Shown here: in pieces, positions 18,001-25,329 of the stretch | Layout: each line of letters opens with the position of its first letter | Numbering within the stretch: position 1 is the first letter of the stretch | From: Cryobacterium soli | GTDB lineage: Bacteria > Actinomycetota > Actinomycetes > Actinomycetales > Microbacteriaceae | Direction: 5' to 3' | Assembly (NCBI RefSeq): GCF_003611035.1 | Contig: NZ_CP030033.1 | Span: 1,178,001-1,242,000 of the forward strand | DNA: 64,000 bases | Notes under the pieces: model-generated | Seen by the model: the letters and a program-made list of their open reading frames with translations, nothing else | Database searches by the model: none | What the model was told of the DNA's origin: nothing | Made by a program: the position numbers and the translations under genes

Positions 18001-18429
18001 GATCTCGGCGATGATCTGGTCCTGCTCGCCACCGGTGAGCAGCGTCGGGCTGGTGCGTCCGGCCGCCACCTCGGCGTCCCGCACGATCTGGAAGGCCACC
18101 GAGTTCGCGGTGCGGGCCAACGGACCGTTCGTGGGCACCCGGAGGCGCAGCGCCAGCCGGTCCCGCAACGCTGTGGCGCCGGTGCGGGTGGGCACGAGAA
18201 CCAGCACCTCGCTGGGGCTGATGCCCAGGCGGAGCACGCGGTCTGCGACGAATTCGACGAGGGTACGGGTCTTGCCGGAGCCTGGCGCGCCGATCACGGC
18301 GGCCGAGCGGCCCACGCGCAGCTCGAGCACGGCCCGCTGGGAGGGATCCAGGTCTACCGGCGGCCGGTCGGCGGCGTTGTCGCCCGCCCGCACCGGGGCG
18401 GCTGGCTCTACTTCGGTCACCGGGTTCAT
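15043..18429 (-). CDS. adnA: AdnA-like helicase-nuclease subunit
   Basis: 1128 aa. Walker A is GAPGSGKTRTL (47-57), followed by VPTRTGATAL, LIVLDDAQEATQS (motif II, DDAQ instead of DExx) and VVAFGDPDLSTGSFRG (III). A PD-(D/E)XK nuclease closes the protein: LGTIIHKVMED, LSGTIDRVERL, VIVDLKTGKG at about 1008-1017 and HPQLGAYQLA. It is the partner of the downstream AdnB-like protein (4-bp overlap). The start at 18429 is chosen before the first conserved block; an in-frame ATG at 18489 is possible (20 more residues) and neither has a strong ribosome site. It is divergent from the DUF3107 gene. Confidence 0.86.
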   Translation of the reverse strand: MNPVTEVEPAAPVRAGDNAADRPPVDLDPSQRAVLELRVGRSAAVIGAPGSGKTRTLVEFVADRVLRLGISPSEVLVLVPTRTGATALRDRLALRLRVPTNGPLARTANSVAFQIVRDAEVAAGRTSPTLLTGGEQDQIIAEILQGDILEGTGPAWPSPLDAEVRGLRGFRTELRDLMMRAVEYGVTPERLSRLAADTERPEWAAAAQFITGYQEVKDQSRPGQFDSTELVQFAAAIVQAAPRTIPRNGAVRSASATAVSAGNPLGPLGDLRLIVLDDAQEATQSTLALLAQFAARGVTVVAFGDPDLSTGSFRGAHPDALGRLAHYLGLPEVATLTLDTVHRHGPELRAVIREFTGRIGAAAAGTQRAAGTVVGAAATGTDEATGPDTTAAGTDAASGMVQTVVTASPADQLAVIARRLRERHVLDGVPWGRMAVIVRTGALVPALSKGLAALEVPTQVAASQAALRDEPAVRAFILALDVTLGRRPLDADAAVELLRGPLGGLDPITLRRLRAALRQQELSEPEPADPDGTPVTGRTPDPARTADELLVEVFTNPALLESIDNRTARRAASCAKNLRQTRTAFAAGATIEELLWGLWQRSGLAPAWAEQSTGTGIDADEANHNLDAVVALFSAAQRFVERTPAAPPVLFVEHLVDTDVPEDTLAPRATAESVLVSTPSGTIGRDYDVVVLAGVQENVWPDLRIRGSLLGAGDLALLAAGEQPDPAGARTGVLHDELRMFAQAASRSTTELLVTAVDNDENQPSAFLRLLPEPDPAPLTRYPLSLRGLVGRLRRDLTQTLRPRLAPAADPVGALPAVLPARATDAAATLARLARERVPGASPEEWYGLRQASTVRPLNDPEAGDGPVRVSPSRMSAFETCPLHWLIGQIGGGDSSTAANLGTIIHKVMEDATDPNVTPDPALITADALWAGVEARWGELVFDADWQSRVQKTQARELTDRLAAYLGDGARDGTRLLSAEGRFELELDGAVLSGTIDRVERLPDGRAVIVDLKTGKGDPTSDSGVAEHPQLGAYQLAFAANVITGLEPGMELAGARLVIVSSGTQKQNYRNPTQPAFTPDELAAFSARVTADAAGMGGATFVAEIADHCLDPRSYGSCRIHVIKQVSS

Positions 18430-18528
18430 CACGGTCCAACGGTAACGGGTTGCGCCGACAGTGAACGTGGCGGGCCGACCGGCGGGCATGTCGTAATCTG
18501 AGCGGGTAGGCAACCGAAAGGCGCATCC

Positions 18529-18753
18529 GTGGACATCCGCATTGGTATCTTCAACTCCCCCCGGGAGATCAGTTTCGAGACGACTCAGCCGGCCAACGAG
18601 GTCGAAGAGACCGTCGCAGCCGCCCTCGCCGGGCAGACCGGCTACCTCAAGCTCAGCGATAAGAAGGGCCGCGTGTACATCGTCCCCACCATCGGACTGG
18701 CCTATGTCGAGCTGGGCTCCGAGGAGTCCCGCCGCGTCGGCTTCGTGGCCTAA
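18529..18753 (+). CDS. DUF3107 family small protein
   Basis: 74 aa, starting with GTG at 18529 behind GAAAGG. The sequence MDIRIGIFNSPREISFET and the C-terminal AYVELGSEESRRVGF match DUF3107 (Rv3208A/TB9.4-like), a conserved actinobacterial protein of unknown function. It sits next to the helicase-nuclease genes as in mycobacteria. The following membrane-protein gene starts 6 bp after its stop, so the two are probably cotranscribed. A TAATCT word at 18494-18499 is a possible -10. Confidence 0.85.
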   Translation: MDIRIGIFNSPREISFETTQPANEVEETVAAALAGQTGYLKLSDKKGRVYIVPTIGLAYVELGSEESRRVGFVA

Positions 18754-18759
18754 CCCTCC

Positions 18760-19062
18760 ATGGAACTCCTCTTCGTCGCCCTCGGCGGCGCGATCCTCGG
18801 CCTGGCAGCCCGGTATGCGCTTCCCCGCCGCCACACGCACGGCTCAGTGCTCGTGCCGGCCGTGGGCACGGGCGTCGCCAGCCTGGTCTGGGTCGCACTG
18901 ACCTGGCTCGGCTGGGCCTGGGACGGCGGCTGGATCTGGTGGGTGTCGTTCGCGGCCGCCGCCGTGGCATCCGTCGTGGTCGATGTGATCGTCGGCCGTC
19001 GCCGCGAGGCCGCCGACCTGGAGGTTCTGCACAGGATCAGCAAGACCGGACTGCCGGCCTAG
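18760..19062 (+). CDS. Small integral membrane protein
   Basis: 100 aa with about three hydrophobic segments (residues 2-20, 31-50, 57-80) and a short basic linker (RRHTH) after the first. I recognise no family. It starts 6 bp after the DUF3107 stop without a Shine-Dalgarno, so translation probably depends on reinitiation or coupling. A perfect 14-bp hairpin terminator follows 26 bp after the stop. Codon use matches the neighbours and the reading frame is clean. Confidence 0.7.
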   Translation: MELLFVALGGAILGLAARYALPRRHTHGSVLVPAVGTGVASLVWVALTWLGWAWDGGWIWWVSFAAAAVASVVVDVIVGRRREAADLEVLHRISKTGLPA

Positions 19063-19088
19063 TGCACCTAGTCGCACATCATTTCTCG

Positions 19089-19120
19089 AAAACACCCCGT
19101 CGCTCCCGACGGGGTGTTTT
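19089..19120. terminator. Bidirectional Rho-independent terminator
   Basis: Perfect 14-bp stem (AAAACACCCCGTCG / CGACGGGGTGTTTT) with a CTCC loop, A-rich on one side and T-rich on the other. It can terminate both the small membrane protein gene and the convergent DUF2971 gene. Confidence 0.93.
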
Positions 19121-19170
19121 CGCGCGCGGCTACGGATGTTCTAACTCGCGCAAATTGGACCTTGCTTGGT

Positions 19171-20139
19171 CTAGGCAATCAGAGGAATCATCGACACAGC
19201 AACCTCGATCTCGAACCGATGGCGATGGAGGAGCGCTCTGGCGACCCGCTCTCGCCGCTTTCGTCCGGACTCTTCTCCAGGACCGCAAATAAGTTCTCGA
19301 ATAGGCAGTTGCTCCAGGCCAGACCTCTCGCAGGCCATTGCGAATCCGCGCCCACCTGTACCCGGGGTGGCTCGGGGCCTTCCAACTTCGATGTAAGGCG
19401 CAATCCCAGCTCGGCCAGCGTGAAACTCGGGACGAGCAAACCGAACCCTGTCCATTAGCAGCCGAACCTCTTCTTCGACGGCAAACGCCGGATGTTTCAG
19501 GGTGGCCGCTAGATTCCCGACCTGCATCAACAAGGAGTCCGTCGGATCCTCCCCATTGGTGGCAGCAGAGCCAAGGAGAGAGCCCGCGTCGCCCACAAGG
19601 TCCTGGAGCACCCGCAACACGGCTGCTTGCTGCTCATCCCGTCCGTAGATAACGTCCACCCATATCGGGACGCTCTGTGGGTCTCGCTTGGCTGCCTGCG
19701 GAAAATGGTGACGCGGGTCAATGACCTGAGCGTATACGCCGATATCCAGTCCTATGGCGTAACCGTTTCCATTCGCGTAGTTGCGCCACTGGTTGAGAGA
19801 ATCTCGATCGCGGGAAGCACACACGATGAAGTAGTCACGCTCCAGCAGATGATCGTCAATATTCTCAATGAAGTTGTTCAACAAAGCTATTGCGGCAGGA
19901 TCTCCCTCGAGCGCCGCGGTGCTGAACACTTCCCTGATCACGCCAACACCATAGGCGATTTCCGACGAGTCATTCAACGAATGAAACGACGACGCCCTGA
20001 GGGTTCCGCTGTCGAGAATGCCGAGCAAACCGGCTGCATCGGTGTAGTGGTAGACGAGCTTGGCTCGGGTACCGCGCCCAATCTTTCTCCTTCTACCGCT
20101 ACTTGGGCTTGGCGAGATTGGCGCTGAGGGGTTGCCCAT
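19171..20139 (-). CDS. DUF2971 domain protein, probable insertion
   Basis: 322 aa. The motifs LVYHYTDAAGLLGIL, LRASSFHSLNDSSE, YFIVCASRDRDSLNQWRNYANG, GYAIGLD and, near the end, PIRELICGPG are those of DUF2971 proteins, whose function is unknown and which often occur in variable or defence-rich regions. Local GC (about 55% in lines I counted) is clearly below the ~70% of neighbours, and mycobacterial relatives do not have it between DUF3107 and the ferritin-like gene, so it looks acquired. I prefer the ATG at 20139, preceded by TAGCCT with a 5-base spacer; a TTG at 20247 would add 36 residues. Confidence 0.78.
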   Translation of the reverse strand: MGNPSAPISPSPSSGRRRKIGRGTRAKLVYHYTDAAGLLGILDSGTLRASSFHSLNDSSEIAYGVGVIREVFSTAALEGDPAAIALLNNFIENIDDHLLERDYFIVCASRDRDSLNQWRNYANGNGYAIGLDIGVYAQVIDPRHHFPQAAKRDPQSVPIWVDVIYGRDEQQAAVLRVLQDLVGDAGSLLGSAATNGEDPTDSLLMQVGNLAATLKHPAFAVEEEVRLLMDRVRFARPEFHAGRAGIAPYIEVGRPRATPGTGGRGFAMACERSGLEQLPIRELICGPGEESGRKRRERVARALLHRHRFEIEVAVSMIPLIA

Positions 20140-20448
20140 GCTGAAGGCTACCGCGGATGCAACATGCTCTATCCAGGAGGACTCAGGCCCTAACGAGCTT
20201 CTCGCAGCACCGAGGCGGGATATCCTCCCTGCCCGTAGCGTCGTCAAGAAGAGCAGCTCTCATAGCCGTCGCTGAGCGTGAGTCAGCGAAGGAAATGCCC
20301 TCAGCGGAACAACCCATGCCGACTGTCACCGCCTGCGATTTTCAACGTTCGAGTCACAGAGAGTGGGCCTTGTTAGCTCCCCGTAAAGCCCGTGCTGCGG
20401 GGAAAGATCAGCCACGCCACTTCGAAGATCGGCGGTCGCCGACTGGAC

Positions 20449-21150
20449 TTAGGCGGTCAGGCCGAGGCCGTCCATGCGACGGGTGTGCGCGGCGATCAGC
20501 TCGGTGAAGACCGGTTCGATGCGGGAATCCTGGCTGACGGCCATGGCGGACCTGGCCACGAGCAGTGTGTCCCCCACCAGCCGCCGCCCCCACATGGCCA
20601 GTCGGGACTCCAGCGCGGGCTGCGCGGCGATGGCCGCGGACAGCTCGTGCACGAGAACGTCGGCGCCGCCGTGCTCACCGAGCAGGTGGGCGATCCGCGG
20701 CCCCACATCGCCGGGCAGAGCGTCGGAGAGCCGGATGAAGAAGTCGTCGAGCAGACCGCCGGTGAGGTAGCAGCTGAGCAGCAGCTCCGGCCAGTCCTCG
20801 CCGCCGGTGGCCGTGCGGAAACTGTCGAGCGCGGGAACGAACGGGCCCATGACGGTCGCCGGTTCGCCGTCCCGGCGGCGGATCTCGTCGATCAGGCCGT
20901 GGTGCTTCGACAGTGCGCGCCCGGCCGCCAGGCTGAGGCCTTCCTTCGCCGCGAGGCTGGGCGCGGTGATCACGGCCGTGGACAGGCTCTCGAACATGCC
21001 CAGCTCGAAATACGCGGCCTGGCCGAGATAGGTGAGCAGGTCGGGCACCAGTTCGGTGATGTCGACCTTCGTCGTGGCGCGACGCTCAGCCCTGACCGAC
21101 AGCCGGGGCGTCTCTGCCCGTTTGGGACGTTCACCTAACCACGAGATCAC
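20449..21150 (-). CDS. Ferritin-like fold hydroxylase (MiaE-like family)
   Basis: 233 aa. Its helical sequence has spaced acidic/His residues (AAYFELGMFE, LSKHHGLIDEI, HLLGEHGGADVLVHE) as in the ferritin-like domain family annotated as tRNA-(ms2io6A)-hydroxylase-like (Rv3210c type). These are di-iron candidates; the substrate in actinobacteria is not established. It starts at GTG 21150 with TAAGCT six bases upstream. In mycobacteria this gene is beside the rhlE-type DEAD-box helicase, whereas here about 12 kb separate them. Confidence 0.8.
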   Translation of the reverse strand: MISWLGERPKRAETPRLSVRAERRATTKVDITELVPDLLTYLGQAAYFELGMFESLSTAVITAPSLAAKEGLSLAAGRALSKHHGLIDEIRRRDGEPATVMGPFVPALDSFRTATGGEDWPELLLSCYLTGGLLDDFFIRLSDALPGDVGPRIAHLLGEHGGADVLVHELSAAIAAQPALESRLAMWGRRLVGDTLLVARSAMAVSQDSRIEPVFTELIAAHTRRMDGLGLTA

Positions 21151-21156
21151 GCGCTC

Positions 21157-21162
21157 AGCTTA
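21157..21162 (-). promoter_or_regulatory. -10 hexamer, leaderless start of the ferritin-like gene
   Basis: TAAGCT, six bases (GAGCGC), then the GTG at 21150. Confidence 0.5.
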
Positions 21163-21330
21163 CTCGGCGACCCGGCCGAGGGCGCTGGAGGCCGTCGCCG
21201 GGTGTGGCCCAACGGCGGCGTTATTCCGTCCCGCCGGGTCACCGACACGCATACCGCGCCGCCGACATCGTCCTGATCAGCATTTTCTTCTGCTATGCGC
21301 GTGACGAAACAAATCGGTCGATGCGCAATA

Positions 21331-21354
21331 GAGCGTTAACTCTTCCGATATCGG
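21331..21354. promoter_or_regulatory. Candidate operator region of the monooxygenase island
   Basis: Two small palindromes lie side by side in an AT-richer stretch about 75 bp upstream of the first island gene: GTTAAC at 21335-21340 inside an AGAG...CTCT frame, and CCGATATCGG at 21345-21354. They are plausible sites for the GntR regulator encoded at the end of the operon, but no matching copy was found upstream of that regulator. Confidence 0.3.
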
Positions 21355-21424
21355 GTGGAAACCGCTGGTGCGTCGAATTGACGTACCCCTCCAGCACCTC
21401 TCCCCCCGATCCTTGGAGCTCCGC

Positions 21425-22573
21425 ATGAAGATCACCCAGACTGCCGCAGGCATAGCCCTCGCGTTGGGCGCCTCACTCACCCTCGTCGGCTGCACATCGG
21501 CCACCGACGCCGCCAAGACGGCGGATGTCGCCAGCACAGCAGACCTCACCTCCGCCCAGCAGGATTGCGTCGCTGCCGTTCAGGCCGATGTCGACGCCGC
21601 CACCGCCGCCACGGCCCTGGTCGCCCCCAGCGAACCGCTCGACCTCGCCGCCCTGTCCGGCGGCACGGTCTGGTTCATCACCGTCTCGATGAACCAGTTC
21701 TCCACCGACATGGCCACGGGCGTCCAGGCCGCGGCGGATGCCGCGGGCGTCAAGCTCGTGACCTACGACGGCCAGGGCCTGGCCAACCGCTTCAACGAGG
21801 GCATCTCGCAGGCCGTCGCCCAGGACGCGGCCGGCATCATCCTCGTCGGCATCGACCCCACCGTCGTCACCGGCTCTCTGTCCGAGGCCGCCGCTGCGGG
21901 CATCCCGGTGCAGAACACCCTCAACGGCGACCCGACCGACGAGGTGCCTGAAGGCATGTACACCAACCTCACCAGCGACTTCACCGGTGACGGCGAGACC
22001 GCGGCCAAGTGGGCGCTGATCGACTCCGGCTGCCAGGCCGACATGGTCTCGCTCTACTCCAGCTCGGTCGGGGTGTGGCAGAAGATGGCCGACGGCGCCG
22101 CATCCGTCTTCGACGAGTACTGCCCGGAGGACTGCAGCTTCAAGGCCCTCAACGTGGACATCGCCAACGTCAGCACCGACATCGGCAGCCAGTTGCAGAC
22201 CGCGCTGCAGCAGGACCAGGGCGTGAACTACGTCTACCCGGTCTGGGACAGCGCCGTGCCGTTCGTGTCACCGGTGATGAGCGCCGCAAACTCCACGGCC
22301 AAGGTGATCTCCCGCGACGGCCTCGAAGCCAACCTCGCCATGATCGCCGACAACAACGGCCAGGCCATGACGATCGCCATGCCCACCACGAGCTGGATCG
22401 GCTGGATCGCCTTCGACAGCGTCGCCCGCGCCGCCACGGGCGCCGAGGTGCCCGACTACGTGATCCCGACCCGCATCATCGACTCCACCACCATCGGTGA
22501 CGGCTCGGCCGCCGCGCTCTTCCCCGAGTACGTCGACTACGAGACCGCCTTCACCGACGCCTGGACCGGCTGA
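21425..22573 (+). CDS. Sugar-type ABC transporter substrate-binding lipoprotein
   Basis: 382 aa. Signal sequence with lipobox LVGC (lipid Cys near residue 23), then a periplasmic-binding-protein type I fold: VWFITVSMNQFSTDMATGVQAAADAAG, SQAVAQDAAGIILVGIDP, AAAAGIPV and VYPVWDSAVPFV. This matches the RbsB-like (Peripla_BP_4) group, which binds sugars, nucleosides and related small molecules outside the membrane. Start ATG 21425 has GGAG 8 bases upstream. It is the first gene of the island operon and is followed by a strong intercistronic hairpin and then the permease. The ligand is unknown, although the downstream enzymes suggest a compound oxidised by flavin monooxygenases. Confidence 0.88.
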   Translation: MKITQTAAGIALALGASLTLVGCTSATDAAKTADVASTADLTSAQQDCVAAVQADVDAATAATALVAPSEPLDLAALSGGTVWFITVSMNQFSTDMATGVQAAADAAGVKLVTYDGQGLANRFNEGISQAVAQDAAGIILVGIDPTVVTGSLSEAAAAGIPVQNTLNGDPTDEVPEGMYTNLTSDFTGDGETAAKWALIDSGCQADMVSLYSSSVGVWQKMADGAASVFDEYCPEDCSFKALNVDIANVSTDIGSQLQTALQQDQGVNYVYPVWDSAVPFVSPVMSAANSTAKVISRDGLEANLAMIADNNGQAMTIAMPTTSWIGWIAFDSVARAATGAEVPDYVIPTRIIDSTTIGDGSAAALFPEYVDYETAFTDAWTG

Positions 22574-22590
22574 CCCGCAGCCTCAAATAC

Positions 22591-22621
22591 CCGGGCGGGC
22601 CGCTGCACACGGCCCGCCCGG
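22591..22621 (+). other. Intercistronic stem-loop after the binding-protein gene
   Basis: Perfect 12-bp GC stem (CCGGGCGGGCCG / CGGCCCGCCCGG) with a 7-base loop and no U-tract. It could stabilise the 3' end of the binding-protein mRNA or attenuate the downstream genes. Confidence 0.7.
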
Positions 22622-22690
22622 CACCGGCCCCTCCAGCTTTCCGCTCGAACCCGCACGACCGCGCACGACCCAGGACTGACAGGTGACTCC

Positions 22691-23719
22691 ATGACAACGG
22701 CAACCCCCACCCGCACCTCCGAACCGGACCTCGGGAAGCATGACTTCACCGCTCTGGCCCGCCAACCCTTCAACTGGGGCGGTTTCACCGAACGGTGGGC
22801 GCTCGTGGGCGGCCTGCTGGTTCTCGTGCTCATCTGCATGGCGATCTTCCCCCAATTCCGCACTGCCTCCCTGTTCACCACCATGGTGAACGCGCAGTCG
22901 CTGGTGCTGCTGCTCGGCCTCACCGCCACCGTGGTGCTGCGGCTGGGCGACTTCGACCTGTCGGTCGCCCAGACCATGGTCGCCACCGGCGCCCTCGTCG
23001 CCCAGCTCACCAAGATGGGCGTGCCCTCCGGCCTGGCTGTGCTGGTCGGCCTCGGTCTCGGCGTGGCCGTCGGGCTCATCAACGCGCTCCTCGTGGTGCG
23101 GGTGGGCGTGGACTCGTTCGTCGCCACCCTCGGCTCGTTCACCGCACTGTCGGGGTTCGCCTACCTGATCACCAACAGCCGCATCATCTCGGGCATCCCC
23201 GACGAGTTCGTCAATTTCTCCCGCTCCCAGCTGCTGGGCATCCCGCTGATCAGCTGGTACGCCTGGGCCCTGGTGATCGTGCTCTGGTACGTCTACCAGC
23301 GCACCCCGCTGGGCCGGTACACCCTCTTCATCGGCGGCAACCGCAACGCCGCCCGGCTGTCCGGCGTACCGGTCAACCGCATCCGCACCGGCGCCTACGT
23401 CGTGTCGGGCCTCCTCGCCTCCTTCATCGGCGTCTGCTTCATCGGCTACTTCGGCGCCGTGGACCCGAGCGTGGGCTCGCAGTACATGCTGCAGCCGTTC
23501 GCCGCCGCATTCCTGGGCGCCACCGCCATCGCGGTCGGCCGGTTCAACGCCTTCGGCACCGTCGCCGCCCTCTACCTGCTCACGGTGGGCATCACCGCCC
23601 TGCAGCTGCTCGGCGCGCAGACCTGGGTCTCCAACGTCTTCTACGGCGTCGCCCTGATGGTGGCCGTCACGGCGGCCAAACTCGCCGGCAGCCGCCGCGG
23701 CGGCGGGCACACCCGATGA
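22691..23719 (+). CDS. ABC transporter permease (ribose/RbsC type)
   Basis: 342 aa with a hydrophilic N-terminus (about 35 residues) followed by about eight to ten membrane segments. The region LGLTATVVLRLGDFDLSVAQTM corresponds to the conserved 'G-DLSVG' segment of the BPD_transp_2 family, and GGNRNAARLSGVPVNRIR is the RbsC-like cytoplasmic loop that contacts the ATPase. A single permease gene implies a homodimer. Start ATG has AGGTGA upstream. Its stop overlaps the ATPase start as ATGA. Confidence 0.9.
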   Translation: MTTATPTRTSEPDLGKHDFTALARQPFNWGGFTERWALVGGLLVLVLICMAIFPQFRTASLFTTMVNAQSLVLLLGLTATVVLRLGDFDLSVAQTMVATGALVAQLTKMGVPSGLAVLVGLGLGVAVGLINALLVVRVGVDSFVATLGSFTALSGFAYLITNSRIISGIPDEFVNFSRSQLLGIPLISWYAWALVIVLWYVYQRTPLGRYTLFIGGNRNAARLSGVPVNRIRTGAYVVSGLLASFIGVCFIGYFGAVDPSVGSQYMLQPFAAAFLGATAIAVGRFNAFGTVAALYLLTVGITALQLLGAQTWVSNVFYGVALMVAVTAAKLAGSRRGGGHTR

Positions 23720-25275
23720 GCGCCCGCACCGCCGGCCCGACCGGCACGGATGCCCGCATCGCCCTGTCCGTGCAGAACCTCAGCAAGCACTACGGCGGCG
23801 CCATCGCGCTGGCGGACGTGTCGCTCACGGTGCGCGCCGGCGAGGTACACGCCCTGCTCGGCCAGAACGGCTGCGGCAAGAGCACCCTGATCAAGAGCCT
23901 CACCGGGGTCGTCATCCCCGACGCCGGCGAGGTCGAGGTCTTCGGTTCCCCGCTGCACATGCCCACCACCGACCCGCACACCCGCGGAATCGCCGTGATC
24001 CACCAGGACATCGGCCTGGTCGACTCGATGACCGTGCTGGAGAACCTCGGCATCAACGCCCGTTACGGCGCCCGCCTGCTCAGCCCGGTCAACGTGAAGA
24101 AGGAACGTGCCATCTACACCGATCTGATGCACCGCCTGGGCGTCGAATTCGACCTCGACGCCGAGGTCTCCACCCTCAGCCCGGCCGAACGGGCGCTGCT
24201 CGCGGTGGCCCGCGCCATGCGCCTGATGGACGGCGACAGCACCGAGCAGCTCTTCATCCTCGACGAGCCCACCGCCGCGCTGTCCAAGCCCGAGGCCGCG
24301 CGTCTGCTCGACCTGATGCGCCGGGTCGCCGACCTCGGCGCCGGGGTGGTCTTCGTCAGCCACCGGCTCTCCGAGGTGATGGAGGTCTGCGACCGTGCCA
24401 CGGTCATGCGCGCCGGCCGTGACATCGTCGAGGTGTTGGTGAGCGAGACCAGCCGCGCCGAGCTCGTCGCGCACATGCTCGGCCGCCGGATGGACGACTT
24501 CTTCCCCACCCCGCCCACTTTCACCGGCGGCGCCGCCCGCCTCGTGGTCGACGGCCTCAGCGGCGAGAGGGTGTCGCAGGTGAGCTTCAGCGCACACGCC
24601 GGCGAGGTCGTCGGCGTCACCGGGCTGGCCGGGATGGGCCAGGAGGAGCTGCCGTTCCTGCTCTTCGGCGAAGACTCCCCCACCGCTGGGCGCATCGAGG
24701 TCGACGGAGTGCCGGCCCGGTTCGCCTCGCCGACCGCGGCCATCCGTGCGGGTGTCGCCCTGGTGCCCGGCAACCGGCTGCGCGACGGCGTCTGGATCGC
24801 CGGCACAGCTGAGGAGAACGTCACCCTGCCCGTGATCGACCGGTTCTTCGGCCTGTTCGGCATCCGCACCACGGCCGTGCAGCAACGCGCGTTCGAGCTG
24901 ATGGGCCAGGTCGACGTGTCACCCAACCGGCCCGACTACGCCATGGCCGGGTTCAGCGGCGGCAACCAACAGAAGGTGGTCTTCGCCAAGTGGTTGCAGC
25001 TGGAGCCCGGGGTGCTGCTGCTCGACGAACCCACCCAGGGTGTCGACCCCGGCGCCGCCAAGGCCCTGCTGAACGATGCGATGGATGCCGCAGCAGCCGG
25101 CAGCGCCGTCGTCGTGTTCTCGGGTGAGCACGAACTGCTCGCGGCCATCTGCCACCGGGTGATCGTGCTGCACCACGGCCAGGTGATCGCCGAGCTGGGC
25201 CGTGACAGCCTCACCGAGCACGCCCTGCTGGAGGCCTGCGAGGCCGCCCCGAGCGAGATCTCCATCGCCGCCTGA
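23716..25275 (+). CDS. ABC transporter ATP-binding protein with two ATPase domains (RbsA type)
   Basis: 519 aa with two fused nucleotide-binding domains. First: GQNGCGKST (Walker A), VIHQDIG (Q-loop), LSPAERALLAVARA in place of LSGGQ, ILDEPTAAL (Walker B) and FVSHRL (switch His). Second: degenerate P-loop GLAGMGQEEL, FSGGNQQKVVFAKWL (signature) and LLLDEPTQGVD (Walker B), as usual in RbsA/MglA proteins. It energises import with the upstream permease and lipoprotein. Start ATG 23716 overlaps the permease stop by 4 bp. Confidence 0.9.
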   Translation: MSARTAGPTGTDARIALSVQNLSKHYGGAIALADVSLTVRAGEVHALLGQNGCGKSTLIKSLTGVVIPDAGEVEVFGSPLHMPTTDPHTRGIAVIHQDIGLVDSMTVLENLGINARYGARLLSPVNVKKERAIYTDLMHRLGVEFDLDAEVSTLSPAERALLAVARAMRLMDGDSTEQLFILDEPTAALSKPEAARLLDLMRRVADLGAGVVFVSHRLSEVMEVCDRATVMRAGRDIVEVLVSETSRAELVAHMLGRRMDDFFPTPPTFTGGAARLVVDGLSGERVSQVSFSAHAGEVVGVTGLAGMGQEELPFLLFGEDSPTAGRIEVDGVPARFASPTAAIRAGVALVPGNRLRDGVWIAGTAEENVTLPVIDRFFGLFGIRTTAVQQRAFELMGQVDVSPNRPDYAMAGFSGGNQQKVVFAKWLQLEPGVLLLDEPTQGVDPGAAKALLNDAMDAAAAGSAVVVFSGEHELLAAICHRVIVLHHGQVIAELGRDSLTEHALLEACEAAPSEISIAA

Positions 25276-25329
25276 CCGGTCGGCACATACCTTCCCCCAC
25301 TACCCGCACCATACGCAAGGAGAACACCC

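Noticed and set aside
16201..18501. A 766-codon plus-strand ORF and a 684-codon minus-strand ORF in the same area
   Set aside because: Both are shadows of the adnA-like gene; no motifs, Arg/Pro-rich composition.
22795..25275. An 826-codon ORF that would fuse permease region and ATPase
   Set aside because: Only the part from 23716 is the ATPase; the upstream part is the permease gene in a wrong frame (Arg/Pro-rich).
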